A stretch of DNA of 32,213 bases from Azoarcus sp. (GCA_031282905.1 JAITCV010000149.1:1-32213); one strand, 5' to 3'. Positions 1 to 10,424 are shown, numbered from the stretch's first letter. Notes: generated by a model from the sequence alone, not told the origin. Numbers and translations are program-made.

Positions 1-134
1 TGACCATCGCCTACTTTGACAGACTTGGGGTACCCCGGCTCTCATAACCTCAACGCCTCGAACCGCCCGGTGCGGACCCGCATGCCGGGTGGTGTGGCAG
101 GGGTACGGCCCAAAGGGCCGTACCCTATGCCGAT
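1..134 (+). mobile_element. 3' end of a group II intron: IEP C-terminal tail (...TIAYFDRLGVPRLS*, stop at 45-47), domain V (about 62-93), domain VI (about 99-128), 3' splice site near 134
   Basis: ACCGCCCGG-TGCG-GACC-CGCA-TG-CCGGGTGGT folds as a domain V shape (9-bp lower helix, upper helix, tetraloop, 2-nt bulge). It is followed by the hairpin GGGTACGGCCC-AAA-GGGCCGTACCC and a ...GCCGAT end. The 5' part is outside the window. Confidence 0.72.
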
Positions 135-250
135 GAAGATCAACAAACCTGGATCCCTCAGTTGACCATGGAGCGCGATCCAACCGTTCTTTTTGCTCAC
201 TGAACTCACCCCTAATACCTGCGCTCACGGAAAACCAGGGGTCAAATCGG

Positions 251-673
251 TCAAATCTCCCAGCCGATATCGCCCGTCGTTTTCAGTTTGTAATACCAGA
301 GAGTGGTGCGCCAACCGACAAGAGCGCTGTAAAGGAAACAAAGAGCCCTGAAAATCATCTCTCCAACCATGCCCAACATCACGGACACACCAATGCCCAC
401 CACCATGACCACGATGAGCACTCCCAACGTCAATGCGGCCTGACGTTTCAAGCCAATGATGAAAAGATAAATGAAGCTGAAGAAGAACGCCCATATGCTG
501 ACATTGATCTTGGCACGGTCTTTGAACGGCAGCGCCTTGAAAGCTGCCTGGAATTCCGCGCTCGGCTTCAGGCTGGGAAGACCGTAGCGTTCGTAAAAAT
601 CAAACCGGAATTTCCATGTTTCACTGAGTTCAGGGTCGTCGCGCCAGCTTGGCGTTGGCTGTTGGTTGTCCAT
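251..673 (-). CDS. DUF2628-like small membrane protein
   Basis: 140 aa; soluble N-terminus followed by hydrophobic segments (FFFSFIYLFIIGLKRQ, TLGVLIVVMVVGIGVSVMLG), typical of DUF2628. Confidence 0.65.
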   Translation of the reverse strand: MDNQQPTPSWRDDPELSETWKFRFDFYERYGLPSLKPSAEFQAAFKALPFKDRAKINVSIWAFFFSFIYLFIIGLKRQAALTLGVLIVVMVVGIGVSVMLGMVGEMIFRALCFLYSALVGWRTTLWYYKLKTTGDIGWEI

Positions 674-817
674 TTGCGTACTCCTTGCGAAAGAATGGGA
701 TTGGCATTATAGGCGGCGAGATTTTTTTGGCAACCTCGGCGAATCGAGGCGAACCGGCCAGCCCGATCGCTGAAAAAACGAATGGACGCTTCCCCGATGG
801 CCGTAGAATGCCGCGTC

Positions 818-1162
818 ATGGATACAACACGCGCAGTCCTTCTCGTCTTCACCGCCTTGCCCGACGAGGCCAGTGCGCGTCGGCTCGCCACGCAACTTGT
901 CGATGCGGAACTCGCGGCCTGCGTCAATGTGCTCGCGCCCGTGACGTCGGTCTACCGTTGGCGGGGCGTGATCGAAACCGCCGCTGAAATCCCGCTGCTG
1001 ATCAAGACCACCGCCGAGCATTACCCGGCGCTTGAAGCGGCGGTGCGCGCCGCTCATCCTTACGAATTGCCTGAACTGATCGCGCTGCCCGTTGTCCGAG
1101 GGCTGGCGGCTTACCTCGACTGGGTAGCGGCGTCCACCGCGGGCTCATCCGATATCTCATAA
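818..1162 (+). CDS. cutA: Divalent-cation tolerance protein CutA
   Basis: ACVNVLAPVTSVYRWRGVIETAAEIPLLIKTT and HPYELPELIALPV are CutA1 motifs; internal ATG at 818 chosen as start. Confidence 0.93.
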   Translation: MDTTRAVLLVFTALPDEASARRLATQLVDAELAACVNVLAPVTSVYRWRGVIETAAEIPLLIKTTAEHYPALEAAVRAAHPYELPELIALPVVRGLAAYLDWVAASTAGSSDIS

Positions 1163-1163
1163 T

Positions 1164-3059
1164 TTGCATGGCATGGCTACATCGATCTTCTTTCCAATAT
1201 CTCCAGGCAAAACCGTGCATCTGCTGATCCGGTTGTTCCATCCGTGCGTCCTGGCCGTGGTGATACTGTCCAGCCTGTCATTCATGCGGTTGGCGCACGC
1301 GGACGAGCCGCTCGAACCCGAAAAGGCTTTTGTCATGCGCGCCACTGCCAGCAGCATGGAAACGGTCGAGGTCGTGTTCGAGATCGCGCCGGGCTACTAC
1401 CTTTATGGCGACCGTTTCCAGTTCGCGATCTCGCCCGCCGAAGTCGTTTCCGGCCCCGTCGAGCGTCCGCCCGGCAAGATCAAGGCCGATCCGTTTTTCG
1501 GCGAAGTCGAAATCCATCGCGGCCGTCTGAGCATGCTCTTGCCGATCGAGAACCGCGCGGGACACAGCCGTTTCACCCTCACTGTCACCAGCCAGGGCTG
1601 CTGGGATGGCGGCGTGTGTTACCCGCCCACGCCGCAACGCGCGGAAATCAATCTGGGCGCCAGTTCCTCCTCCGGAACGAGAAGTGCGCTCGGCGCCGCG
1701 CTCACCTCGCCAGAGGGCAGAGGATGGAGACCAGAGGATTCCCTCCCTTCTTCGACTGCGGTCGGTTCCGATGAAAGTGGCCGCATCGCCGGGCTGCTTT
1801 TTGCCGCCAACAATCCGTTGGTGCTGGTGAGTTTTTTTGGTTTCGGCTTGCTGCTGGCCTTTACGCCATGCACTTTTCCGATGATTCCCATCCTGTCGAG
1901 CATCATCGTTGGCAGCGGGCGGCCCGTCTCGCGTGGGCGGGCGCTGGCGCTGGCGTCCGCTTATGTGTTGGGCATGGCGTCGGCCTACGCCGCCGCCGGG
2001 GTCGCCGCCGGACTGACCGGCACCCTGCTTGCCGTCTGGTTGCAAAATGCCTGGGTGTTGTCGGCTTTTGCCCTGCTCTTTGTCGCGCTGGCGTTGTCGA
2101 TGTTCGGCTTTTTCGAATTGCAGTTGCCTTCCCGTTTGCAAAGTCGGCTTGCCGACAGCGCCAATCATGAAAAAGGCGGTCACCTCGGCGGCGTCGCGCT
2201 CATGGGAGCCTTGTCGGCGCTGATCGTCGGCCCTTGCGTGGCCGCGCCGCTGGCCGGCGCCCTGCTCTATATCGCCCATAGCGGCGATGCGATCCTGGGC
2301 GGCAGCGCGCTGTTCTGCATGGCGCTGGGCATGGGCGCACCACTCATCGCCGTCGCGCTGGCGGCGCGTTCGATCCTGCCCCGCGCCGGGGCGTGGATGG
2401 AGGGCGTGCGCCGCGCCGCCGGAGTTTTGTTGCTCGCGGTGGCGTTGTGGCTGGTAACGCCGGTTGTTTCCGCGCTGCTCATCATGCTGGGTTGGGCGGC
2501 GCTGTTCATTTTCTCCGGCATTTTCCTCTCCGCGCTCGACCCGCTGCCGCCTTCGGCCCGTGGCTGGGCGCGTTTCCGGAAAGGGGCCGGGGTGGCGCTG
2601 CTGGTCGCCGGAGTGGCGATGCTCGTCGGCGCGCTCGCTGGTTCGCGCGATCCGCTCCAGCCGCTCGCGGTGTTGCGCGCCCAGGCCGCGCCCGTCCAGG
2701 CGGCGACATTTACCCGGATCGATTCCGCCGCCGAACTCGAGGCCCAATTGCGAGATGCCAACCGTCCGGTGCTGCTCGATTTCTATGCCGATTGGTGCGT
2801 GAGTTGCAAGGAGATGGCGCGCGACACGTTCAGCGTTCCGAGCATCGCCGCGAAAATGAATCGAATGCGGCTACTCCAGGTCGATGTCACCGCCAACCGC
2901 GCGGAGCATCAGGCGCTTTTGTCCCGTTTCGGTCTGTTTGGCCCGCCCGGCATCGTTTTTTTCGACGCCACGGGACAGGAGCACAAGGGATTGCGGGTGG
3001 TGGGCTTCATGCCCGCGACCGATTTCGCCGCCATCCTCGACCGCGCGCTGCCGCCGTAA
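1164..3059 (+). CDS. dsbD: Thiol:disulfide interchange protein DsbD
   Basis: N-terminal domain with CWDGGVCYPP, TM domain with FTPCTFPMIPILSSIIVG and GPCVAAPLAGALL, C-terminal thioredoxin domain with DWCVSCKEM. Confidence 0.95.
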   Translation: MHGMATSIFFPISPGKTVHLLIRLFHPCVLAVVILSSLSFMRLAHADEPLEPEKAFVMRATASSMETVEVVFEIAPGYYLYGDRFQFAISPAEVVSGPVERPPGKIKADPFFGEVEIHRGRLSMLLPIENRAGHSRFTLTVTSQGCWDGGVCYPPTPQRAEINLGASSSSGTRSALGAALTSPEGRGWRPEDSLPSSTAVGSDESGRIAGLLFAANNPLVLVSFFGFGLLLAFTPCTFPMIPILSSIIVGSGRPVSRGRALALASAYVLGMASAYAAAGVAAGLTGTLLAVWLQNAWVLSAFALLFVALALSMFGFFELQLPSRLQSRLADSANHEKGGHLGGVALMGALSALIVGPCVAAPLAGALLYIAHSGDAILGGSALFCMALGMGAPLIAVALAARSILPRAGAWMEGVRRAAGVLLLAVALWLVTPVVSALLIMLGWAALFIFSGIFLSALDPLPPSARGWARFRKGAGVALLVAGVAMLVGALAGSRDPLQPLAVLRAQAAPVQAATFTRIDSAAELEAQLRDANRPVLLDFYADWCVSCKEMARDTFSVPSIAAKMNRMRLLQVDVTANRAEHQALLSRFGLFGPPGIVFFDATGQEHKGLRVVGFMPATDFAAILDRALPP

Positions 3060-3116
3060 CGCCCCGCATGCCACCTTCGTCTATAATCGTTTTTTCTTCG
3101 CCTTTCACCGACCCCC

Positions 3117-3740
3117 ATGTTTTCTGGCATCGTGACCGCCATTGGTCATATCGAATATACCGAACCGCTGGGCGACGGTCTGCGCCTGACCGTCGACACC
3201 GGCAATCTCGATCTCGCGGATGTCGCTATTGGCGACAGCATCGCCAATAGCGGCGTATGCCTCACCGTGATCGCGCGCGAGGGCCAGCGGGTGAAATTCG
3301 ATGTTTCGCGCGAGACGCTCAACTGCACGGTTGGGTTGGCCCAGGCGGGCGGCGAGGTCAATCTCGAAAAGGCGCTGGCGCTGTCCGACCGCCTCGGTGG
3401 CCACCTCGTGACCGGCCATGTCGACGGTATCGGCGAGGTGGTGAGATTCGCTCCGGTCGCCGAGAGTTTCGAACTGGTGGTACGCGCGCCGGATGCCATC
3501 GCCGGCTACATCGCCCGCAAGGGATCGATCACGGTCAACGGGGTGAGTCTGACCGTGAATCATGTCGATGGACGCGATTTTTCGACCAATCTCATCCCGC
3601 ACACGGTGGAAATCACCAATCTCAAGCACCTGAAGGCGGGAAGCCTGGTCAACCTGGAAATCGACCTCATCGCCCGCTATGTTGAGCGCATGATGGCGTG
3701 GCGCGAGGCGCAGGACGCGCCGGATGCCGCCGCGCGCTGA
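3117..3740 (+). CDS. ribE: Riboflavin synthase alpha chain
   Basis: MFSGIVTAIGHIE start, two lumazine-binding repeats, GHVDGIGEV, SITVNGVSLTVN. Confidence 0.95.
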   Translation: MFSGIVTAIGHIEYTEPLGDGLRLTVDTGNLDLADVAIGDSIANSGVCLTVIAREGQRVKFDVSRETLNCTVGLAQAGGEVNLEKALALSDRLGGHLVTGHVDGIGEVVRFAPVAESFELVVRAPDAIAGYIARKGSITVNGVSLTVNHVDGRDFSTNLIPHTVEITNLKHLKAGSLVNLEIDLIARYVERMMAWREAQDAPDAAAR

Positions 3741-3788
3741 ACCCCCGCCGCCCGCCCCCCGCTCCGCTCTTTTCCTCCAGGAAAAACC

Positions 3789-4928
3789 ATGACTACGCTT
3801 ACCCTAGCTTCTCCTTCCCCACATTCCTCCCTGTCCCCGATTACCGAGATCATCGCCGAGATCAAGGCGGGCAGGATGGTCATCCTGGTCGATGAGGAAG
3901 ACCGCGAAAACGAGGGCGATATCATGCTCGCCGCGGAGTTCGTGACCCCGGACGCGATCAACTTCATGGTGACGCATTGCCGCGGTCTGGTTTGCCTGAC
4001 CCTCACCGCCGAACGCTGCCGGCAGCTTGGCCTCGAACAGATGGTGCGGGACAACCGCGCCCCGCACGGTACCGCGTTTACCGCCTCGATCGAAGCGGCC
4101 AGCGGGATAACGACCGGCATCTCGGCCCATGACCGCGCCCGCACGGTGCAGGCCGCTGTCGCCCGTCATGCCCGGCCCGAGGATATCGTGACGCCCGGTC
4201 ATATTTTCCCGCTCACCGCCCAGAAAGGCGGTGTGCTGATCCGCGCCGGTCACACCGAAGCCGCTTGCGATCTCACCCAGCTCGCCGGGCTGGAACCGGC
4301 GGCGGTGATCTGCGAGGTGCTCAAGGACGACGGCACCATGGCGCGGCTACCCGATCTGGTCGAATTCGCCCAAAAACACGGTCTCAAGATCGGCGCCATC
4401 CGCGATCTGATCGAATACCGCGCCGCCACCGAACGGTTGGTGGAAAAAATCGCCGACAAGGAAGTGCAGACCTTGCATGGCCGTTTCCATCTGGCCGCAT
4501 TCGAAGACAAGACCTCGGGCGACGTGCATTTCGCGCTCTACCATGGCGACATTCGCCCAGAACGCGAGACCTTGGTGCGCGTGCATGAGCCGATTTCCTT
4601 CATCGATTTTCTCGATGCCAGCAGCAGCGGTCACACTTTCCCGGTCAACGACGCGCTCGCCGGTCTGGCCGAAGCCGAAGCGGCGGTGATCGTGATGCTC
4701 TACCGTCCCCAGAGCGGGCGCGAACTGCTCGCCCGCCTGAGCGGCGAGGGCTGCCCGTCCGCGGCGATGCGCTGGGACGCGCGTCTCTCCGGCGTCGGCG
4801 CGCAAATCCTGCGTGGTCTCAACGTCGGCAAGATGCGCGTGCTGTCCAGCCCGCGCAAGATTCCCAACATGGCGGGTTTCGGTCTTGAAATCACCGGCTT
4901 CCAGGCTTCCTGCTGCAACCACGCCTGA
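3789..4928 (+). CDS. ribBA: 3,4-dihydroxy-2-butanone-4-phosphate synthase fused to a degenerate GTP cyclohydrolase II-like domain (RibBX type)
   Basis: DHBP synthase motifs [35 protein letters not shown]. The C-terminal half ends [21 protein letters not shown] but lacks the GCHII Cys cluster. Confidence 0.92.
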   Translation: MTTLTLASPSPHSSLSPITEIIAEIKAGRMVILVDEEDRENEGDIMLAAEFVTPDAINFMVTHCRGLVCLTLTAERCRQLGLEQMVRDNRAPHGTAFTASIEAASGITTGISAHDRARTVQAAVARHARPEDIVTPGHIFPLTAQKGGVLIRAGHTEAACDLTQLAGLEPAAVICEVLKDDGTMARLPDLVEFAQKHGLKIGAIRDLIEYRAATERLVEKIADKEVQTLHGRFHLAAFEDKTSGDVHFALYHGDIRPERETLVRVHEPISFIDFLDASSSGHTFPVNDALAGLAEAEAAVIVMLYRPQSGRELLARLSGEGCPSAAMRWDARLSGVGAQILRGLNVGKMRVLSSPRKIPNMAGFGLEITGFQASCCNHA

Positions 4929-4966
4929 GCCTTTCTTCCCCATCTCCGCATTCTCTTCGAGACGCC

Positions 4967-5437
4967 ATGCCCCGCTACGAACACATCTCCGAATACGACA
5001 TCGACCTCGACGGCAAGGGACTGCGCATCGGCGTGGTCATGAGCCGTTTCAACCAAGACATCGGCGAAGGCTTGCTTGCGGCCTGTATCGACGAATTGCT
5101 CGCCTGCGGCGTGGCGCCGGAGTTGATCCGCATTGCCACCGTGCCCGGCGCGCTGGAGATCCCGCTGGTGTTGCAGCGCCTCGCCCGCAGCGGCAAGTTC
5201 GACGCCCTGGTGGCGTTGGGCGCGGTGATTCGCGGCGAGACCTATCACTTCGAACTGGTTGCCAATGAGTTGGGCGCGGGCATCACTCGCGTCACCCTCG
5301 ACGACGGCCTGCCGATCGCCAACGGCGTGCTGACGACCGAGGACGATGATCAGGCGCTCGCGCGCATGCGGGAAAAAGGCCACGATTGCGCACGGGCGGC
5401 GGTCGAAATGGCCATGTTGCAAAAAGTATTGCCATGA
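4967..5437 (+). CDS. ribH: 6,7-dimethyl-8-ribityllumazine synthase
   Basis: [41 protein letters not shown]. Confidence 0.95.
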   Translation: MPRYEHISEYDIDLDGKGLRIGVVMSRFNQDIGEGLLAACIDELLACGVAPELIRIATVPGALEIPLVLQRLARSGKFDALVALGAVIRGETYHFELVANELGAGITRVTLDDGLPIANGVLTTEDDDQALARMREKGHDCARAAVEMAMLQKVLP

Positions 5438-6009
5438 GTGGCACGGAACAGAGCGCCCATATCGCGGCGCGACGCAGCGCGCGCGAACTGGCGCTGCAAG
5501 GGGTATACCAATGGTTGCTGCAAGCCCCGTCCGATCCTGCCGCCATCCCTGGCGGCGGAGCCTCGCCTCATGACAACACAATCGCCGGACAACCGCCGTC
5601 CCAGATTCACGCGATCAGGGAACTGCTCGACAACGCGCCAACCACGGATGAAGATCGCGCCGCCGCGGTTTGTTCGGCTTGCGCCGATGTCGATTTTTTC
5701 ACCGTGCTGCTCAACGGCACGCTCGGCGAGGCGGAACATCTGCGCACACTGTTCGCGCCCCTGCTCTCCCGCGCCGTTGCCGAGCTATCGCCGGTCGAAC
5801 ATGCCATCATGCTGCTCGCCGCGCATGAACTGCTCCACGATCCGGCCACACCTTATCGCGTGGTCATCAACGAGGCGATCGAACTGGCCAAGAAATACGG
5901 CGGTACCGATGGTCACAAATTTGTAAATGGCGTTCTCGACCGCCTGGCGGCCAAGCTGCGCCCGGAAGAAGTCGCCGCCACGCGGGAAAAGACAAGAAAG
6001 ACAAAATAA
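5434..6009 (+). CDS. nusB: Transcription antitermination factor NusB
   Basis: [17 protein letters not shown]-terminus and [28 protein letters not shown]-terminus; ATG overlaps the ribH stop (ATGA). Confidence 0.95.
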   Translation: MSGTEQSAHIAARRSARELALQGVYQWLLQAPSDPAAIPGGGASPHDNTIAGQPPSQIHAIRELLDNAPTTDEDRAAAVCSACADVDFFTVLLNGTLGEAEHLRTLFAPLLSRAVAELSPVEHAIMLLAAHELLHDPATPYRVVINEAIELAKKYGGTDGHKFVNGVLDRLAAKLRPEEVAATREKTRKTK

Positions 6010-6046
6010 GACGGCGGCGGTTGGGAAGCCGCGAAGCAAGCAATCG

Positions 6047-6913
6047 TCACCCAGCGTCGGCGCGCAGGCGCCCGAGCAGACCGTCGAGCTGATCCAGGCT
6101 ACCGAAGCGGATCACGACCTCGCCCACGCCTTTCTTGTTGGCCTTGATCTTGACCGCCGCGCCGATCACGTCGGCGATTTCCTCTTCCAGCCGCAAGAGG
6201 TCGCGGTCGGGCGCGGGCAGGGCTTTGACCCGCGCCGGATTCAGCGCCTGCTGCACCAGGCGTTCGGTGTCGCGCACCGAGAGCCTCTTGGCCGCGACCT
6301 GGTTGGCGATCTGGATCTGACTGGCGCCATCGAGCGCCAGCAGCGCGCGGGCATGACCCATGTCGATGTCGCCCGCCATCAGCAATTCCTGCACCGGCTG
6401 GGCAAGGTTGAGCAGCCTGAGCAGATTGCTCGCCGCCGGGCGCGAACGCCCCACCGCGTCTGCGGCCTGCTGGTGAGTCATGCTGAATTCGTCAATCAGG
6501 CGCTGGATGCCGCCGGCCTCTTCGAGCGGATTCAGGTCTTCGCGCTGGATGTTCTCGATCAGCGACATCGCCAGCGCGGCGTCATCGGGAATCTGCCGTA
6601 CCAGACAAGGCACTTCTTCCAGTCCGGCGATCTCCGCCGCTCGCCAGCGCCGCTCGCCAGCGATGATTTCGTAGGCTTGCCCGCCCTCGTCGACAGGGCG
6701 CACCAGGATGGGCTGCATGATGCCGCGCGCCTTGATCGAGGCGGCGAGTTCTTCCAGCGAACCTGGATCCATGCGGGTGCGCGGTTGATACCGGCCGGGC
6801 TGCAAGCGCGCGTGTGACAGGTTTTGCAGTTCGCCTTGTTCGGTCTCGTCGTTCGGGACGATCAGGGCGTCAAGGCCGAGGCCAAGCCCTTTTTTGGGTC
6901 GGGGAGGAGTCAT
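6047..6913 (-). CDS. parB: Chromosome partitioning protein ParB
   Basis: KKGLGLGLDALI, RYQPRT, IAGERRWRAAEIAGL, LIENIQREDLNPLEEA, GHARALLAL. Confidence 0.95.
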   Translation of the reverse strand: MTPPRPKKGLGLGLDALIVPNDETEQGELQNLSHARLQPGRYQPRTRMDPGSLEELAASIKARGIMQPILVRPVDEGGQAYEIIAGERRWRAAEIAGLEEVPCLVRQIPDDAALAMSLIENIQREDLNPLEEAGGIQRLIDEFSMTHQQAADAVGRSRPAASNLLRLLNLAQPVQELLMAGDIDMGHARALLALDGASQIQIANQVAAKRLSVRDTERLVQQALNPARVKALPAPDRDLLRLEEEIADVIGAAVKIKANKKGVGEVVIRFGSLDQLDGLLGRLRADAG

Positions 6914-6940
6914 ACGCTATATGCATCCATGTTCAGCTTG

Positions 6941-7711
6941 TCAGAAAGTCCCGGACCGTTCGATCAGTTCGGCGGCAAAAGCGAGATAAGCCTGTGCTCC
7001 CCGCGAAGCCGGGTCGTAACGCACGCCTGGCATGCCGTGGCTGGGCGCTTCGGCCAGACGCACGTTGCGCGGCACCACGGCGCGGAACACCTTGTCGCCA
7101 AAATGGCTTTCAAGCTGGCTGGAGACCTGCTGCTGCAAGGTGACCCGCGGATCGAACATCACCCGCAACAGGCCGATGATCTTGAGGTCGCGGTTGAGAT
7201 GGGCGTGTACTTTCTTGATCGAATTGACCAGATCGGCAAGCCCTTCCATGGCATAATATTCACACTGCATTGGAATGATCACGCCGTGCGCGGCGCACAG
7301 ACCATTGAGCGTCAACAGCGACAATGATGGCGGACAGTCGATGAGCACGAAATCGTAATCGGCCATCGTCGTGACCAGCGCCTCGCGCAGGCGTTTCTCG
7401 CGCCGTTCGAGATTGACCAGTTCGATTTCGGCACCGGCGAGGTCGCGGTTGGCGGGCAGGATATCGTAGCCGCCGCTGGGCGACTTCACTCGCGCTTCAC
7501 CCAGTCCCGCCAGTCCGACCAGCAGGTGATAAATCGAGCGGTCGAGTTTGTGCTTGTCGATGCCGCTGCCCATGGTGGCATTGCCTTGGGGATCGAGATC
7601 GACGAGCAGCGTGCGCTGCCCAGCCTGGTGGAGGGCGGCGGAAAGATTGACGCTGGTAGTGGTTTTGCCCACCCCGCCTTTCTGATTGGCTACGCAAAAG
7701 ATATGCGGCAT
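6941..7711 (-). CDS. parA: Chromosome partitioning ATPase ParA (Soj)
   Basis: MPHIFCVANQKGGVGKTTTSVNLSAAL deviant Walker A, LVDLDPQGNATMGSG, DFVLIDCPPSLSLLTLN; start corrected from the longer ORF. Confidence 0.95.
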   Translation of the reverse strand: MPHIFCVANQKGGVGKTTTSVNLSAALHQAGQRTLLVDLDPQGNATMGSGIDKHKLDRSIYHLLVGLAGLGEARVKSPSGGYDILPANRDLAGAEIELVNLERREKRLREALVTTMADYDFVLIDCPPSLSLLTLNGLCAAHGVIIPMQCEYYAMEGLADLVNSIKKVHAHLNRDLKIIGLLRVMFDPRVTLQQQVSSQLESHFGDKVFRAVVPRNVRLAEAPSHGMPGVRYDPASRGAQAYLAFAAELIERSGTF

Positions 7712-7917
7712 GATCGTGAGTCGAGTACTGTCCGTGGAAAGGGTTGCGCGATGCGAAGCCTGCAAGTTTAGTCCATCGGGGGCCCAGTCTCCGAATCCCA
7801 TCACGGCGTCCGCAGCTTTTGCCGATCCCGCTCCCGGGATTGCACAGAAGGCGTGCTTGCCATTGCATGGCGTTTCGGGGAGCATCGAAGGCTCAAACAA
7901 TTGATCTGCGCAAGTCG

Positions 7918-7983
7918 ATAGTAAAAAACTATTAAATGTATCTCGAATATCAATTAGGACGGCTCGCGCCACCCGGTTATGAT
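7918..7983 (+). promoter_or_regulatory. Candidate OxyR operator (7918-7954) abutting a promoter with -10 TATGAT (7978-7983) and weak -35 (TAGGAC, 7955-7960), upstream of ahpC
   Basis: ATAG-N7-CTAT-N7-ATCT-N7-CAAT matches the OxyR spacing ATAG-N7-CTAT-N7-ATAG-N7-CTAT; the first dyad is perfect. Confidence 0.6.
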
Positions 7984-8052
7984 GCAAGCCATGGACGTTC
8001 GATACCGCGTCCTCAACCGCAATATCTCCAACCCAGGCAAGGAGTTCCACCC

Positions 8053-8622
8053 ATGAGCAGTTCTCTGATCAACACCGAAATCCTCCCGTTCAAGGCCCAG
8101 GCTTTCCAGAATGGCAAATTCATCGAAGTCACCGACGCCAACCTCAAGGGCAAATGGTCGGTCGTGTTCTTCTACCCCGCCGACTTCACCTTTGTCTGCC
8201 CCACCGAACTGGGCGACCTCGCCGACAACTATGCCGAATTCAAGAAGCTGGGCGTCGAAATCTACGCCGTGTCGACCGACACCCACTTCACCCACAAGGC
8301 TTGGCACGACACTTCCGACACCATCAAGAAGATCGAATACGTGCTGCTGGGCGATCCCACCCACGTCATCAGCAAGAACTTCGGTGTCTATATCGAGGAT
8401 GCCGGTGTCGATGAGCGCGGCACTTTCGTGATCGATCCCAGCGGCAAGATCCAGATCATCGAGATCAACGCTGGCAACATCGGCCGGGATGCCAAGGAAT
8501 TGCTGCGCAAGGTCAAGGCCGCGCAATACGTCGCCGCCCACCCCGGCGAAGTCTGCCCGGCCAAGTGGAAGGAAGGCGACAAGACCCTGGCCCCTTCGAT
8601 CGATCTCGTCGGCAAGATCTGA
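8053..8622 (+). CDS. ahpC: Alkyl hydroperoxide reductase subunit C (AhpC-type peroxiredoxin)
   Basis: [20 protein letters not shown] and [25 protein letters not shown]. Confidence 0.97.
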   Translation: MSSSLINTEILPFKAQAFQNGKFIEVTDANLKGKWSVVFFYPADFTFVCPTELGDLADNYAEFKKLGVEIYAVSTDTHFTHKAWHDTSDTIKKIEYVLLGDPTHVISKNFGVYIEDAGVDERGTFVIDPSGKIQIIEINAGNIGRDAKELLRKVKAAQYVAAHPGEVCPAKWKEGDKTLAPSIDLVGKI

Positions 8623-8647
8623 CCCCCTCTCGGTAGCATCGAGATTT

Positions 8648-8674
8648 ACAGCCGGTTCGCCGGCTGTTTTTTTA
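8648..8674 (+). terminator. Intrinsic terminator or attenuator between ahpC and ahpF
   Basis: ACAGCCGG-TTCG-CCGGCTGT followed by TTTTTT, 25 nt after the ahpC stop and about 30 nt before the ahpF start. Confidence 0.85.
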
Positions 8675-8704
8675 CCTGAAACAACTCATTCACGGAGTAA
8701 CACC

Positions 8705-10255
8705 ATGCTCGACGACAACATCAAGGCCCAATTGCAAGCCTACCTGGAAAAGCTTGTTCACCCGATCGAGCTGGTGGCATCGCTGGATGAAGGCGACGCC
8801 TCCCGCGAAATGCTCGAATTGTTGCAGGACATCGCCGTGCTCTCCCCCAAGGTGAGCCTGCGCAAGGACGGTGACAACCTTCGCCGTCCCTCCTTCGGCA
8901 TCGCTCCGACCGGCCAAACGCCCCGCGTCCATTTCGCCGGGCTGCCGATGGGTCATGAATTCACCTCGCTGATCCTTGCCCTGTTGCAAAGCGGCGGCCA
9001 TCCGCCCAAGGCCGATCCCGAGATCATCGAACAGATCCGCGCCCTCGACGGCGAATTCCATTTCGAGACCTACGTTTCGCTCTCCTGCCACAACTGCCCG
9101 GACGTCGTGCAGGCGCTCAATCTGATGGCCGTGCTCAACCCCGGTGTCAGTCACGTCATGATCGACGGCGCGCTCTTCCAGGACGAAGTCGACAAGCGCC
9201 AGATCATGGCCGTGCCCACGGTCTTCCTCAACGGCCAGCCCTTCGACCAGGGACGGATGGAACTGGGCGAAATTCTTGCCAAGGTCGACAGCGGCGCGGC
9301 GGCGCGCGATGCGAAAAAGCTCTCGGCCAAAGAACCGTTCGACGTCCTCGTCATCGGCGCGGGTCCCGCCGGATCGGCGGCGGCCATCTATGCCGCGCGC
9401 AAGGGCATCCGCACCGGCATCGTCGCCGAACGCTTCGGCGGCCAGGTGCTCGACACGCTGTCCATCGAAAACTTCATCTCGGTCAAGGAAACCGAAGGGC
9501 CAAAGCTGGCCGCCGCGCTCGAAGAACACGTCCGTCAATACGGCGTCGACATCATGAGTCTGCAAAAAGTCGCCCGCATCGAACCGGGCGCGATCATCAC
9601 CGCACACCTTGAAAACGGCGCAAGCCTCAAGGCAAGAACGCTGATCCTTGCCACCGGCGCGAAGTGGCGCGAAATGGGCGTGCCCGGCGAAAAGGAATTC
9701 CGCGCCAAGGGCGTGGCCTACTGCCCGCACTGCGACGGCCCATTGTTCAAGGGCAAGCGGGTCGCGGTGATCGGCGGCGGCAATTCGGGGGTCGAAGCCG
9801 CGATCGACCTCGCCGGTGTGGTCGCCCACGTCACCCTGCTCGAATTCGGTGAAGCGCTCCGCGCCGACGCGGTGCTGCAACAAAAACTCGCCAGCCTGCC
9901 CAACGTCACCATCATCAAGCAGGCGCAGACCACCGAAGTCACCGGCACGGACAAGGTCAACGGCCTTGTCTACAAGGATCGGGTCAGCGGTGAAATCCGC
10001 CGGATCGAGCTCGAAGGCATTTTCGTGCAGATCGGTCTGCTGCCCAACACCGATTTCGTCAAGGACGCGGTGGAAACCACCCGGTTCGGCGAAATCGTCA
10101 TCGACCACCGCGGCCACACCTCGATGCCCGGCATCTTCGCCGCCGGAGACTGCACCACGGTGCCATACAAGCAGATCATCATCGCCATGGGCGAAGGCGC
10201 CAAGGCTAGCCTGTCGGCCTTCGACCACCTGATCCGCAATTCGGCCCCGGCCTGA
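8705..10255 (+). CDS. ahpF: Alkyl hydroperoxide reductase subunit F
   Basis: N-terminal thioredoxin-fold [11 protein letters not shown] motif [28 protein letters not shown] redox Cxx[30 protein letters not shown]. Confidence 0.97.
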   Translation: MLDDNIKAQLQAYLEKLVHPIELVASLDEGDASREMLELLQDIAVLSPKVSLRKDGDNLRRPSFGIAPTGQTPRVHFAGLPMGHEFTSLILALLQSGGHPPKADPEIIEQIRALDGEFHFETYVSLSCHNCPDVVQALNLMAVLNPGVSHVMIDGALFQDEVDKRQIMAVPTVFLNGQPFDQGRMELGEILAKVDSGAAARDAKKLSAKEPFDVLVIGAGPAGSAAAIYAARKGIRTGIVAERFGGQVLDTLSIENFISVKETEGPKLAAALEEHVRQYGVDIMSLQKVARIEPGAIITAHLENGASLKARTLILATGAKWREMGVPGEKEFRAKGVAYCPHCDGPLFKGKRVAVIGGGNSGVEAAIDLAGVVAHVTLLEFGEALRADAVLQQKLASLPNVTIIKQAQTTEVTGTDKVNGLVYKDRVSGEIRRIELEGIFVQIGLLPNTDFVKDAVETTRFGEIVIDHRGHTSMPGIFAAGDCTTVPYKQIIIAMGEGAKASLSAFDHLIRNSAPA

Positions 10256-10424
10256 AAGTTTCCCAATGAGCGTGAGACCGGCTTCCGGCCGGCCTCACGA
10301 ACTTGTTCTCCGACAACACGGAGTCGCACAACGCGCGCGGAATTGCTGCCAACCTGGTGGCGGTCAGAGTGAACAGGATGACCTACCGCCATGGCTACGG
10401 CATCCACTTTCCAAGGCTCCTCCC

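Noticed and set aside
1278-2747. 489-aa minus-strand ORF antisense to dsbD
   Set aside because: Low-complexity Arg/Gln/Gly translation; DsbD is clear on the plus strand
3060-3116. Possible FMN riboswitch upstream of ribE
   Set aside because: The gap is only about 57 nt and no RFN-element core sequence was seen
5990-6050. Hairpin GCGGC...GCCGC between convergent nusB and parB as a bidirectional terminator
   Set aside because: Short stem with a large loop and no U-tract on either side
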